From: Diplocarpon mali
Lineage: Eukaryota; Ascomycota; Leotiomycetes; Helotiales; Drepanopezizaceae
DNA: 64,000 nucleotides
Assembly (NCBI GenBank): GCA_024741835.1
Contig: JAENRP010000059.1
Location: 62,001 to 126,000 of the forward strand
Reading direction: 5' to 3'
The notes under the pieces are model-generated. The model was not told where the DNA came from. It saw nothing but the letters and a program-made list of their open reading frames with translations, and made no database searches. The position numbers were made by a program, and so were the translations under genes. Below, one piece after another: positions 1-11,829 of the stretch (position 1 is its first letter; the number at the start of each line of letters is the position of its first letter).

Positions 1-2383
1 ACGGCAGTGATTCAAGAGTTAAGCTTTTGGCCTGATCACGCCTGGCGTTGTCTATTCTGGGTCAATATACATCACGTGCCAATACTCTGAGACCGGGGCT
101 AAACTCTTGAATCTATGAATAATACCACCAGAACCTGTGTTTGATAGATAAATCGGCTTTTGTACATGCCCCAACCCTGGCAGATGCTCGTCACACGAAG
201 CAGGTCGACGTCCTGGGTCCCAGTCGTACGATCCGGAATCCACACGGCCAGGAAAACCTGTTGTGACAACAGTAAAGAAGCCCTTCTCAACTAATCATTG
301 ACAGGTGACATTACTGGGGCCTGTATCCAGACTACACTTCGGATCTCGATTCTCCGTTGCTCGAGCATCATCGGGTGCTCTTGCGACGGCCGCTGGCTCG
401 AATGGCCCCAAAACACCACGAGATGATGCTGCTGATCGATGAAGAACAGGTGGGTTGGTTCCGGGCCGTTATGTACGAGGTGCATTCCGGCTCATCCCTG
501 CAGAGTATCGTTTCAACGAATCACTGTGAAGGTGACTGCGAACTAGCGGGATGTGTTTTATACGGGAGGTGTGGGAATCGGCGAGAGGGGGAGAGAGAGA
601 GAGAGAGAGAGAGAAAACTGGTGTAAAAGCTAAATCTTGGGGGAGGGGGGATGGCGAATATGAATTACTGAAGAGTGACTCTTTGAGAATATCAGTGTTG
701 TTGCAACATTTCTACTTTCCTTGTCTGTGATCATCCACTTTAACTCTCTTGCTTCCGATATAGTTGAATTTCCGTTTGCGACAGCCTGCATAATGGAGCT
801 ATTGTTGAGACAGGCATTATTGAAGGAGATATCAAATCAGAAAGGCCGAATTAGTCTTTTTGGTATTTGCAGGTTATGAGAGTTCGTATGATTTCCAGTC
901 CGTACATCTATTTGAGTCAATTTTCAGTCATAACATGACGCAACTCAATGACCAGTTCACCGACTCCTTTGCTCGGGCTCCGGAACCGGCTAAAGCCGAC
1001 GTGGAAGCTTCTCTGGTCATAAAGCATCTACAGGCATTTACACATACTGCCGAATAGCGATACTAAAGCAAGTAGCATGTCGAGTTGTGACATCTCTATA
1101 AAATATGATTATAAGGAGGTTTTTGCACAGATATAAAACCCAGATTCTCCTATGCTATGTTTGGGTCAGAAAAAATTGCGATTTTTTAAGAAATCAAACT
1201 CACGAGCTAGGCGAGAGCTTGAGTTTAATCAATCAGAGCTTGTATTTGTAGGCATATTTTGAGTAAGCTTCGACCCAAGTTCTTCGAATTTCCTTCCGAG
1301 AGAAGACGCAGCGGTTTCTCTCGGCTGCAAACCATTGCATCCTCTCATACCTCAGGTATTGACACTCGACGACATGATGAAATGTTCGACAAGTCGAATG
1401 GGTTGACCCTCTTTGATTACGGACTTTGTTATTGTAGGGGAGATGTCGGCTCGATTGTGATCATGGTCCCTCGTCTGGTCCTCAGGGAATTGCCTATGAT
1501 CGTGCATGATGGCACCTTTGGGGAAGAGACGATAATCAAACAAACAGACAGCTGACGATGGCTCTGGAGAAACATACTCGAGAAACGACAACTGAATCTG
1601 ATGCAAGAATAGTCGAAACGGCTCTAGGTGCGTTTTAGCTCATGCTGTCGAGAACCGGTTAGACGTGGCCATCGTCGGCATCCGCAGTCCATCAAACAAC
1701 CAAACATGGTGTGGCAGACCACCTCCAGCACCTCCGAATGACATTCTCATATGCGGAGAAGCGTCGCTCAATAATGCTCGTCTCGGGAACAAACTGGCCA
1801 TCGGCCAATGCTATCAAGATGGTGGCCGGCACAGCTCGTTTGCCACGCCAAGAAACCCTTGGAACAGCCATCTTATATTTACATATGTTCGTTCTGCCTC
1901 TCACCTCTTTTCTCTTTCTTGAATCTTCCGATCGATGGTTTTGCTTTTCAATCACAGACCATTTTCGGTGTACTTACTTGATTAGATGACGACGAATCGC
2001 GGTCTGCTGTCCTTCCTATCTCAGGATCCAATCCCCTGCACACGTGGAGCTTGCAAACGGGGGTGTGCATCAACTTTGGATATCCAAAAGCCAAAGTCTC
2101 ATACCACACGGGCACTTTAGTCTCTGAGAGAACCTAGGCCGAGGCCTCCAGGTCTTTCTCACCTATAAGACCCTCCCCCTCCGTCTTCAGCTCTTCTTCG
2201 TTCTTCAATCCCCATCGATCTCCAATCTCCTACGAGCCGTCTCTGCGACCCAAATCCATCCGTTGGCCTCATCTCCAAAGACTTACCAACCCCACCATCA
2301 CACCAACGCGGAAAACAAGTGATTCGTCTTACGAACGCTTCACCCTGTCACAAAAACCCGTCACATCTCAGCTTGCAACAAAC
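1..2383. other. Gene-poor stretch, no supported gene
   Basis: No frame here gives a protein that I recognise or a convincing multi-exon model; the longest open frames are under 100 codons and overlap each other on opposite strands, as expected by chance. It holds a GA microsatellite near position 600 and, from about 2100 to 2383, a pyrimidine-rich stretch that is plausibly the promoter and 5' leader of the small gene that follows. Confidence 0.5.
590..614. repeat. (GA)n microsatellite
   Basis: An uninterrupted run of about twelve GA dinucleotides follows a G-rich stretch. It is a simple-sequence repeat, read directly from the sequence. Confidence 0.9.
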
Positions 2384-2719
2384 ATGGCGACAGCTGTTCT
2401 TAGCCAGAGCGAGATGCTTGTTTTGGCCTCCAGCGGCCAGGAGAACAACGTCCCCGCAGCCGAGGAGCGCGCTCAGGAAGGGGTACACAGATTTCTATCT
2501 CTCGCGCCGGCGACCAGCGCTTCCTACCCCGTCAAACAAGCGGCTGTCAGCAAGCCGGCCATTGCGGGTGCTGGTCCGGTTGTCACGGCCGACAAAGCCA
2601 GACGCTCTTCTTCGCTGAGCAGCGACGGAAGCCTGATGCAGAAGAGACGCTTCTTGAGATTGGGACCGGTGCACTTTGGAAATGGGGAAGGTGATTGGAG
2701 CGAGGAGGTTGTCGAGTAG
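2384..2719 (+). CDS. Small conserved fungal protein of unknown function
   Basis: A single-exon frame of 111 codons with no known catalytic domain. The N-terminal half is Ala/Ser-rich and looks disordered; a Ser-rich stretch (around residues 75-85) leads into a compact C-terminal block, RRFLRLGPVHFG followed by an acidic GDWSEEVVE end. That C-terminal block resembles short fungal proteins annotated as hypothetical, from memory of their FLKLGPVHFGG-like motif, so I take it as a real gene rather than a chance frame. The start is the first ATG after a C/T-rich leader typical of strongly expressed fungal genes. No role can be assigned. The opposite-strand 131-codon frame over the same region shows no protein-like pattern and was left out. 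Confidence 0.65.
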   Translation: MATAVLSQSEMLVLASSGQENNVPAAEERAQEGVHRFLSLAPATSASYPVKQAAVSKPAIAGAGPVVTADKARRSSSLSSDGSLMQKRRFLRLGPVHFGNGEGDWSEEVVE

Positions 2720-5463
2720 TGCTCCTCATTCTTCGGGGCTGTCTCATCAAGAACGCACGGGTTGGAGATTTGGGACGGACAGGGCGGCATAGAATGGAAG
2801 TCGTTAGAGTTTGGAATAGACGTGGCGAGTGGGTTTGTGGATGAGATGGGATTGGTGCTGCTCAGTCTGACTTTCTCGTACCGAGTAACAACCTTTCCTT
2901 CATAGGGCATCAGTGGCACAACTAGACACGTCGGGAAACGATCAGATTGCTGAATAATGAAATCAAGTGGTATCAGAGTTTAGGCTTTGTTTATCTAGAA
3001 TCGATTGCCATGGCATGAGATAACCAGGCATACACATGTATCATTCAAATTCACTCACGCCGCTCTGTATGCTTTACACACTGCCGGAAAGACTTTTCCA
3101 GATCGTGGATATTTATTATGCGTAATGTAATGAAATGATACATGATAAGAAAGTTAAAAACAGAGATAAGACTATCTTGCCTGTGTAGTCTGCTATGATA
3201 ACCAAACCAACTGCTACCCTTGTCAGCTGACTGAGGACGAAGTGGGTCTGCAGTCGCTACGAAGACAATTTACTGTCCCAAGAGATTCGGTAACAATGAT
3301 CAAGTTCTGACTAGGGCTAGCAGACTCATACGCAAATGTTTCAAAACTTGTATCAGCCTCGAGAACGATAGATACGAAACAACAAACTTGTACCCAATAG
3401 CTGAAGCAGGTATTTTATTACAGTCCCTACCCATAAATAACTCCTCGCCTCATGATCCTATCCGTCTAACCTCTCTGTTCAGCGCCAAGGATGTCTTCCA
3501 TTCGAGTGTCACGTGATATAAACAGGCAAGACCAGCTTAGGAGTTCCGACCAAGCAGCGTTCGGAAGGCTTTTTGATCGGTGACTTGGCGAGAGCTATAA
3601 GATCACTGAGAATGTCTGTGTAATGGCCGCGCCACGATGAATATCCTTCCACATGGGATGCAGGCATGCATCACCGTACCCGTGGGGATTCGCAATTACC
3701 AGAGCCGTAACCGCTACAGAGTGGGATTGAAGACCAACGGCCCCTGGCGACTACCATGGAAGACCGGAGACTCTCTTCCACCTCGTAGCATGCTGAGCGA
3801 AACTGCGTGATGTTCCAGCATGGCCGGCGTAAATGAGAACGATGAGTCTCTATCGAAGCGAAACGAGATGTGCTTCTCTTCCGCCCAGCTTCCATGTCCG
3901 ACGTCTGTGGGACGCTCGCTGGAGCATGTACATGGGCTCCGGGGGGGGCGAAGGGTTCGAGGAGTGCTTCGAGGTAGCGGCTAGACAAGATGGGAGACAT
4001 TCGAAAGACGGATTACCATGCTAACCTGGGCCCTTCTCGACCCCACGATTCTCTGATGACCGAGAGCTCCTCGATACTATAGTGATTTCTGAGTGTTGAG
4101 CCGTGAAGAGCTGTCATACATAATCGGCCTTGCATCTCCACAAACTTGGTTTACTCGCTCATCCTTCGCTCGCTACTTCATCGCTCGAACCGTTCCTCTG
4201 AATGAGATAGGCGCAAAATAGCAGTCGTGAGGTCTCTTGCTATGAACTGCAGACCTACGTTTGTCCACATAGAACTGATGAACTCGAAAATTCCAAGTGA
4301 GGACTTAGTCGACTTCTCCGTGACTCGAAGACAGGTAGAGCAAGTGTGATGTAACGTCAACTGGATCTAGGGCTGGGCATGTTCCTTGCAGCTTGTAGCT
4401 TGCAATCAATCCGTTTTCCGATAGCAAGGTTACTGGGAGTGGTGCTATACTTACTGGATCATTTCATCAAAGAGGCTTTACCGCGGGATCTTGGATTTAG
4501 GCGAGAAACTAGGGGGCTTAAGCGAAATGTTTATTTTGATATTTACCTGCAAGCCCATATACGCGACGTGAGTCGGCCGAGAGACACAAATACATCAGAT
4601 ATACCAGTCGGCAAAAGACATCAGTTGGAAACGGTACTTACTTTAAGAGCCCCTGATTCCCTCGAACAGCTCTGAGGTAGCTGCCAACAACCCACCTACG
4701 ATTTTTTTAGCACTGTTAGCGCCCGAGGTGACGCAGCGGCGTTGCTTGTAAGTACACCACCCGAGTCATCTTTTGAGGCCTGTTGCTGCAAAACGCAGCC
4801 ATGTTGTATCTTTTGTGGTGATGCGCTTGTCTATCTTGAAGGGCACACGATGCCTTCGAAATCCGAAAAGCGAGGCGACTGTGTGGCCAAACAGGAGGTA
4901 TTGTAGCAGTTATTACCATCTGAAGTTCCACAGAATTGAAGGCTCTCCCGCACCGTAGCGAAGGATTTGTTAGGAGTTTCTTGCTCAGTATCTCAACATT
5001 GCACTTTGACCGGGAAGCAGTTGAAAAAGAGATGCAAAACGTCACAATCTACACAGGACCGCACTGGGAGATCACTGAGACTGAATTAAGAGTAAAGGCA
5101 TGCGCAATCTTAGAGAGAGGTAATTCGCCGCGGTACGGAGAACAACAGCCCTTATAATACCCTTTGTATATAGAGACCACCATATTGCAAGATTGCTACG
5201 AAGATTCTGGGTCAAGGGCGCTGGAACTAAAGCTTGGAAAGGGAAAATAGAAAGGGGCCTGGTTTTCGAAGAGTATCACGTGCCCTTTTGTCACGCCATT
5301 TGAAAGTGGAGTGCCCGAGGGATAAGCTCCAATGGTTATCGACTGCAGCATCGCGTCATTATCACAAAGGCGTGCATCTTTACTCAGTCTAACCCACTGG
5401 GTGTATATCCCATTTCCTTCAGTTGTTCATGTCTTTTTTCCTGTCCAGGCTTCCATCTTTACA
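2720..5463. other. Intergenic DNA, nothing recognised
   Basis: About 2.7 kb between the small conserved gene and the oxygenase gene. Open frames are short, overlap on both strands and show no domain or signal peptide. The last 150 bases before the oxygenase are pyrimidine-rich and are probably its leader. Confidence 0.5.
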
Positions 5464-6733
5464 ATGTCGTTTGATACTATACCCATTCTTGACCTGGGAG
5501 AGGCCAAGGACCCCTCCACCAAGCCCCAGTTCCTAGATCAGCTGCGATACGCTCTTTTGGAAGTGGGATTCCTATATCTCAAGAATGTGGGAATACCAGA
5601 AGACCTTACAGAAAAGGTCGTTCAGGAAGGAGTGTCGTTCTTTGATCTGCCCATGGAAGAGAAGTGATAGATCCTATTTCAGGAATTCTCAATCCAAGCT
5701 TACAGGCCGTCGCAGACTCAAAGTTGAGATGAAGAACGCTGCTAGCTTCCTAGGATACTCACGCCTCGATGCCGAGATCACCGCGCACAGGATAGATCAC
5801 CGCGAGCAGATTGATCTCTCCACCGACCACAAAGTCCGTACGCCCGATCAGCCCCTCTATCGAAACCTCCTCGCGCCTACTCAATGGCCATCCTCATTCT
5901 ACCTCCCCAATTTCAAGCCCGTATACAGCGAGTACATATCTCGAATGGGTTTGATTTCTATATTCTTCACCTCCTTGATTGCTGAAGCCATCGGCCTCCC
6001 GGCAACGGCCTTCAACAAATACTTCGACGTCGACCAACAGCACAAACTAAAGATAGTGAAGTACCCCGACTTGAAGGAATTGGGCTTGTGGAAGGAGGGC
6101 GAGGAGATGCCGGAAGGGCAAGGCGTGGGACCGCATAAAGATAGCATGTTGACGAGTTATTTGTTGCAGGTTACAAAGCACAGAGGCTTGCAAGTGCAGA
6201 ATTTGAGAGGAGAGTGGATTGACTGCTCACCCATCGATGGGACTTGGGTCGTTGCTATTGGGCAAGGTATGGAGGCTCTTACACAAGGAGTATGCATGTC
6301 TACCACACACCGGGTGCTTTCCCCAGCTCCAGGGACTGGCGCGAGGATTTCAATTCCCTTTTTCCAGGGAGTGAGTTTGGATGCGGAATTCGACGAGTTG
6401 AATGATTGGGAAAATGGAGGCGGGGTTGGTAAAGTACCCGAGGAGATAAAGGAGATGCGTAGGAAGGTCGTAGCAAGAAATGGAGGGAGAATGGATGATG
6501 TTGAGTTTACGTTCAGCGGAGGAAACGGAGCGAGGACATTAGGAGAGGCTACCTTGATGAACAGGATCAAGAGTCATCCGGACGTTGGAGAAAGATGGTA
6601 TCCGGATATTCTGGCGCAAATCAGAGCGCGACAACAAATGGAGAGGGAAGAGGCTGGAAACAAGGTTGCTCGTCAGGGCTTAAACGAAAATCCGGTTACT
6701 GATGGTCTGGGGAAAGCTGTTGAAGCGCACTAA
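5464..6733 (+). CDS. 2-oxoglutarate/Fe(II)-dependent oxygenase, isopenicillin N synthase-like
   Basis: Two exons, 5464-5663 and 5716-6733, joined across a 52-nt GT-AG intron, give 405 aa. The N-terminus (TIPILDLGEA, then LRYALLEVGFLYLKNVGIP) is the DIOX_N half of this family. The double-stranded beta-helix core carries the iron-binding facial triad His207-x-Asp209 (in GVGPHKDSM) and His265 (in TTHRVLSP), and Arg277-x-Ser279, which in the family binds the 2-oxoglutarate carboxylate. The enzyme should therefore be active in oxidising a small molecule, using iron, oxygen and 2-oxoglutarate. The substrate cannot be told from sequence. No synthase, P450 or transporter lies nearby, so I see no biosynthetic cluster. 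The C-terminal ~50 residues are an extra, charged tail. Confidence 0.9.
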
Positions 6734-7025
6734 AAAGTTACGGACCCCAAAGGAGCATTGTTACATGTTCGCACTTACGACCAGGGTACCAAGATCTGCT
6801 CCATTTTTCATTTATCGCAGAAACATGAACGCATGTCTTCTCGTCTATACCTTATCGAATCCCAATGCGCCAATCGCTAAAAAAAAAAGCCCACCAAAGA
6901 CCCATATACATCACCCCTTCATTCCATTCTTCGTGAAATCTCCAATAGAAACCGAAGTAGCTAATTGCAGCCCGTCCAACCTGCACGAGTATCCACTTGG
7001 GAGTCTCTGTCACGATCGGTTTTGG

Positions 7026-7386
7026 TCATTTGGCAGCCGCGACAAAAGTTGGGAAACAATCCGCAAGAGTCTTGCTGTGCTTATTCGTAGCGTGCTCGGT
7101 GAGACTGTGTAGAAAACAACATCAGCGCAAATTCCTACTGTACGTTTCGCGTTCGGCCGAGAGAAGAGGGAAATAGCGTACGCAGGGGCGCGAGTAGTCT
7201 TTAGGAATGTAGACTTGCAGACCCCACATTGGATGTCCATGGCCTTCTCGTTAACTTTGAGTTGCGATTTGGCGACTTTGGTATCTTTGTCCTTGCGCTC
7301 GCGCTTCGATGCTGCTTTTGCTCCCTGTTGTGCTTGTTAGAACACGACCCTATGGTTTCATAGAGCGGAGTAAATACGTTTCCCAT
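7026..7386 (-). CDS. 4F5/DUF1909-type small zinc-finger protein
   Basis: Three exons on the minus strand, 7386-7378 (only nine bases, encoding Met-Gly-Asn), 7324-7182 and 7104-7026, give 76 aa. Introns are 53 and 77 nt with GT-AG ends. The product matches the small zinc-binding family that includes Arabidopsis At2g23090 and human SERF-like 4F5 proteins: a basic N-terminus (GAKAASKRERKDKD), the segment KSQLKVNEKAMDIQC, then one C2H2-like finger made of CxxC (CGVC) and H-x4-H (HATNKH), ending in a conserved-type DCFP. The function of the family is poorly defined; nuclear or nucleic-acid-associated roles have been suggested. The tiny first exon and short length make it easy to miss. Confidence 0.85.
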
Positions 7387-7804
7387 GCTCGCGATTTGTA
7401 GATGTTGAAGAGAGCGGGTGGTATTGTGGTATTGCAGTGGCTGTCTGGTGTGTATGGTTGGGAAGTAGGAGTGGGGGGACAAAGCGGGATACATATCTGG
7501 ACTATTGACGCCGGAAAAGAAAAAAGTCGGGCCAGGCCCTGCACACCGCCTCCGTTTACGGTGTTCTCTCGTGAATTTTAGCGCAGGGAATCCTCGGCTA
7601 AACGCCTCCCACTCACTTAGTCAGCGACAACAAGTACAGGACAGGGTCGACGCGAAAGCGCGTCCGTGATACATTGCCATTTCATTCTTCTTGAAAATTC
7701 AACAACGGGTTTTCTCAATGACATATTCCCTCTAGACTCGCGACAATCCCGGCTCCTCATGCTCTGAACAATATCCAGCAAGAAGAACGAGCCAGACTGC
7801 AATA

Positions 7805-9016
7805 ATGGCGTCAAGCATCTCGGTAGCAGAATTCAAGGACGCGCTCGCTCGCTACCCTGCCGTCATCCAGACATTCAGCCGAAAAAGTAGGTTTAATTGA
7901 TCTTCGGAATCCATCTTGAGGAATATCTTGCAAAACGATTTACTGAAGCGTTTTACAGCAAAGGAGGGTGCATTGAGTCTTGAGGAACTAGACAAGTTTC
8001 GGTATCAGGTTGCACCAATGAATTTCTCGAAGAACACCGGCCGAAATATCAATATGTCGGATTTGAAAAAGCTGGTTGACTGGAAGCTGTGGGTTTCACC
8101 TTCCCGGCAAAGCACTTTGAGCCAAAACTCGAAGTCTGATGAATATATATATATATATTGCGCATCTAATACTCTAGTGCTGCTATGTTGGCTTTTGACT
8201 TGGATAAAATCCAATCGGCACATATTGTTCTGAACGACAAAGCTGATTCTATCAAGTACTCATGGTGTCTACCGTCCATCTCTACGAAAGTTGGTTGCAT
8301 CAAATTCCGACGAGCAAGTCGAAGCTTCTCTAAGTGATGCCTTTGCTGTGTATGCTAAAAACCCGTCCGACATTGCTGCTGTGATCGAAAAGATAAAAGT
8401 AGATCTCAAGGGGGTTGGTCCAGCTACCGCATCCCTGATTCTTGCTGTGCACGACCCCCAAAATGTTGTATTTTTCAGCGATGAAGTCTTCAGATGGCTC
8501 ACGGCAGGCGGAAAGAAGGTCAAGATTGGATATACCACCAAAGAGTTCGAGACACTATTCACAGAGGCGAAAACCTTCATGTCGAGGATCAAGTGCACGC
8601 CAATCGAGCTTGAGAAGGTTGCATTCGTGCTGATCAAGGAGAACGAGCCAGTCTACGAGCCAAAGCCAAAGAAGGAGCCTAGTGGTCGTGGCAGAGGTCG
8701 TCCGCCACTGCCGGATAGCGAGAAGAAGCCCAAGAAGCCAACTGTTCCAGGGCGCGGACGTGGACGACCTCCGGGAACTGGTGTTGCCAAAGCGAAGGCT
8801 GCTAACCCTAAGTCAACAAAGGTGCAGAAGGCGGCGAAAGGCGAGCAACCAGACGAAGCCGAGGCAGAAGAGAAGACTGGGAACAAGAACTCGGCCAGCA
8901 AGAAACGAGGACGCCCATCTCTCACCACTACTGACGGTTCGGCTACACCAGCCAGCAAGAAGCGAGGACGGCCATCCCTTACTTCGGAAGGTAAAGCTGT
9001 GCCCGCTAGGTACTAA
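7805..9016 (+). CDS. AT-hook protein with helix-hairpin-helix-like core
   Basis: Three exons, 7805-7886, 7959-8088 and 8257-9016, give 323 aa with continuous frame. Residues ~1-70 form a small domain ending LKKLVDWKLTHGVYRPSL; residues ~115-130 read LKGVGPATASLILAV, which resembles the hairpin-helix-hairpin of DNA glycosylases and related DNA-repair proteins, followed by an aspartate-containing FFSDEVFRWL segment. The last ~110 residues are Lys/Pro/Arg-rich with several AT-hook cores (two GRGRGRPP-type and two KKRGRPS-type). The layout suggests a nuclear protein that binds AT-rich DNA. I do not see the catalytic Lys/Asp pattern of an active glycosylase with certainty. Intron 2 contains a TA microsatellite. 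The 3' end is uncertain: a Lys-rich extension in another frame would be reached if another intron exists near 9010. Confidence 0.75.
8143..8158. repeat. (TA)n microsatellite inside intron
   Basis: About eight TA dinucleotides lie within the second intron of the AT-hook gene. Confidence 0.9.
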
Positions 9017-10252
9017 GAAGAAAAAGAAGGCATGCTAAATCCTAAGTAGAGAAGGAGACCAACACCCCAGCCAGCACGAAGCCGAACACAACACCTGTAT
9101 CCTCCGCAAAGCGAAGCTGACCAAAAACTAAGGATTAATTACGTGTTTCGCGTTGATTTTCCTTTATATCTGGTTAACATGGGAGTTTAAGTGTTTTGAG
9201 AGCCTCCGGATTGCATTACTACACAAATGAAGATCATCTAAATTACCATTTCAATGTTGCCCTAGTCACCAGGCGGGCGTATCAGCGAGTTCCCGAAAAC
9301 CTTTCTATTACGAGGTGCTGCCAGGGCTCACCTAAGCGAACCACTCCATGCCTATCTATAATTGTGCGCGACGAGCTCCAAGCACCGAGATGCAGGAAGA
9401 TAAGTATCACACAGCTCCAACGGCCCCCGTTCTCGCTGGAGGCCGGTAGGGAAGCCCGCCTCAGTCTCCAGACTGCCGGATGCTTACAAAAATGATCTCC
9501 GGGTACCGGTTCAGAATCGCTGAAACTGATCCCGGTCGCACAGCACAGTCTGAACAAGAAAAGAAAGAAAGCAGAGGACAGGAAGAGAGCGAGGACCCTA
9601 CGCGTGGACGCAGCGAAAAGCATCCAGAACTGCGAGTCTCAGGATCTTGGGTCCAATGACCCAGGCATCATCACAAGTTCTCACTGTACCGTAGAAGCAT
9701 ATGGAGCGTGGCTGGTGAACCTCGTCCGTCAGATATCTACGCGATGAGGCTTGAGTTCATGTTCATGGTGCATTACTCGCCTCTTTTATAATGCTTCAAC
9801 TGGTTTCGACGAGGAGGGAGGCTTGCTGCGGTGGGTGCCGATGAAGCACCAGTCATCCTAAATCCCGTGGCTCAAGCTTCCGTCTGTACATACGATTGCT
9901 GGCGGTCACTCAAGCTTCCTCTGTCCTTGGAGATGTACGTCGCTGATTCGCAGACACGCCAAGCATACCAGGGTACTGCACAGAACTTTCAAATCTTGCC
10001 AATGGTGCATCTACTGTGCTTTTCCACACGTACGGTAGAAAAGATCTTTACCTCCCAAGGATTGATGTTTTCTGCAAGTCTAGTTACGACCAGCATCACG
10101 GGTGGATAAAATGTAAGAGACAGAGAAATTCTCACGGCACCTACTTAGTCTCTAAAGATATGTCTCTCAAAAACCCCTTTATGCCGTCCAAACCCCTTGA
10201 CTGTAACACTTACGACAAATTGACTTGCTCACTCAGCAACGCCAGAATAAAG
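9017..10252. other. Intergenic DNA, nothing recognised
   Basis: Short overlapping frames only. No domain, signal peptide or splice-supported model found. Confidence 0.5.
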
Positions 10253-11057
10253 TCAGTACTTCCAGAATGTCCTCATCGCAGTCGAATTTACTCTTATTTG
10301 CCGTAAAGATTCTGAACAACAACATTGATCTTTTTGAAAACCCCACTGGAGTCTGTCCATTCTTAGCATGTTCCACAAGAGACATGAGTAGCTACTCTTG
10401 GCTCTGCCGTTGAATTCATCGACCAGCCACGTTCCTGAGTATCCTCCCTGGAACGCCCCGCAGTCCGTGACGAAAATTTCTAGAAACCAAGTCAGTACGT
10501 AGACGGTATTAGTAAGAATTTTCTCACTTTCATTCGGCTGTATCAATACTAATGTGACCGTCCCATCAACAAATTGCCACTTCAGCGAACCTTCGATTTC
10601 GACAGATTCAGAGCCACCAATGCCATCCATATGACTTTGGAGCTACCATACTGGTCTGGACACTTGCAGTACGTCAAAGTCTATGTGAGTTTCCTCGAGA
10701 TCCAGTACTTGGATAGGGTGCCAGGAAAGTGTCAATCTTCTCGTCAGTGAGAGTGAAATTGATCGCAGGTCCTTGGCTTGCGGGGGCATAGCCAGCATTG
10801 GGAAAGGGGCCTCCAGGACTGGTTGGGTCGATCGACGAGATAGAATACGGGAACGCGATACCGTCCAAAGCCGCTCTGAGTGAAAAATTGCAGTTGAGGG
10901 TAGAGAGAGGTCCGTGGCCGAGGAAGAGTGCCTCGAGGGCGGTGTTATCGGAGCAGGTACGAACAAGTGATCTGGTGCAAAGATCATCGACTGCGTATAT
11001 ACCGGTAGTGAAGACAACTGCCAGGAGAAGAGCGGCGAGGAAGCAACGCATTATCAT
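10253..11057 (-). pseudogene. Probable broken gene for a secreted protein
   Basis: The frame from 11051 (or 11057) encodes a clear signal peptide, MRCFLAALLLAVVFTTGIYA, then a Cys-containing mature region to about 10715. Protein-like sequence then continues in the next frame (DLEETHIDFDVLQVS), is interrupted by an in-frame TAG near 10648, and resumes as MDGIGGSESVEIEGSLKWQF and later VTDCGAFQGGYSGTW down to about 10253. Thus one frame shift near 10713 and one stop separate stretches that look like parts of one secreted protein. I tested introns across the region: the candidate GT-AG pairs either are too short (28 nt) or leave the wrong frame. An unusual intron or a sequencing error remains possible. 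No family is recognised. Confidence 0.5.
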
Positions 11058-11105
11058 GAGTCTCGAGTGGTAACGATTTCGATGGAGGACTGACCAAAAT
11101 ACCAA

Positions 11106-11829
11106 AATCGGGTTGAAGAGAGAGAAGCAGGAAAATTGGGGAACGAAGCCCTTTTGAACAGTACGAATGAACTGGTCAGGAAGCAGTTGACTGTAGCTGG
11201 GAATTCATTCACCAATATCGGAAGTCGCGGCCTGGATAACATTGAGACGATTCCTCAAGGAGTTGTGCGTACAAGATTAAGAACATCAACACTAGTGGAG
11301 CGGCTTCAGGTCTGGCTGAAACCTATAAGCGAAAGGCTGACGAATATATTTCTGTATATAAATTCTTATCACGGACTTTGCCATTAGCAGATCACTTAAT
11401 CAATGACTTGTATCTTGTATCAACTTTACAGAAGCACCTGAAGGGGATCCTACTCGTGATTGCGACAAGGAGGTTGTATGACGAGTACAATCGTAAGTAC
11501 TACCAGATAGAAGAAAGTGCTAGAACGACAATCCTGAAATCAGGATACTAAAGTAGAGAAGCAAGTGCCGTTTGGCAAGAAGCAAGACAATAGTAGACCC
11601 GTGCAGCACTTGAAGATCATATGCAATCTCTGGGTGCATGAAGAGGCAACTAGGCACAAGCATAGGTACACAAGCCCGACAAAAACACATCGATACTTAT
11701 ATCAGACATCGAGGGAAAAGAAAAGGGTCTGTAATCTAATCAATTACCATTCATTCCTCTACACCGATTGCTGAAATGCTACAAAACACCGCCGTTTCCC
11801 TAGCGCCTATAATGCATCCGCAGACCAAC
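11106..11829. other. Intergenic DNA, nothing recognised
   Basis: AT-rich spacer between the broken secreted-protein gene's 5' end and the 3' end of the NAN1-like gene. Only short chance frames. Confidence 0.5.

Noticed and set aside
5464..9016. Possible biosynthetic cluster around the 2OG/Fe(II) oxygenase
   Set aside because: Neighbours are a 4F5-type protein and an AT-hook protein. No synthase, P450, transporter or pathway regulator is present within the window.
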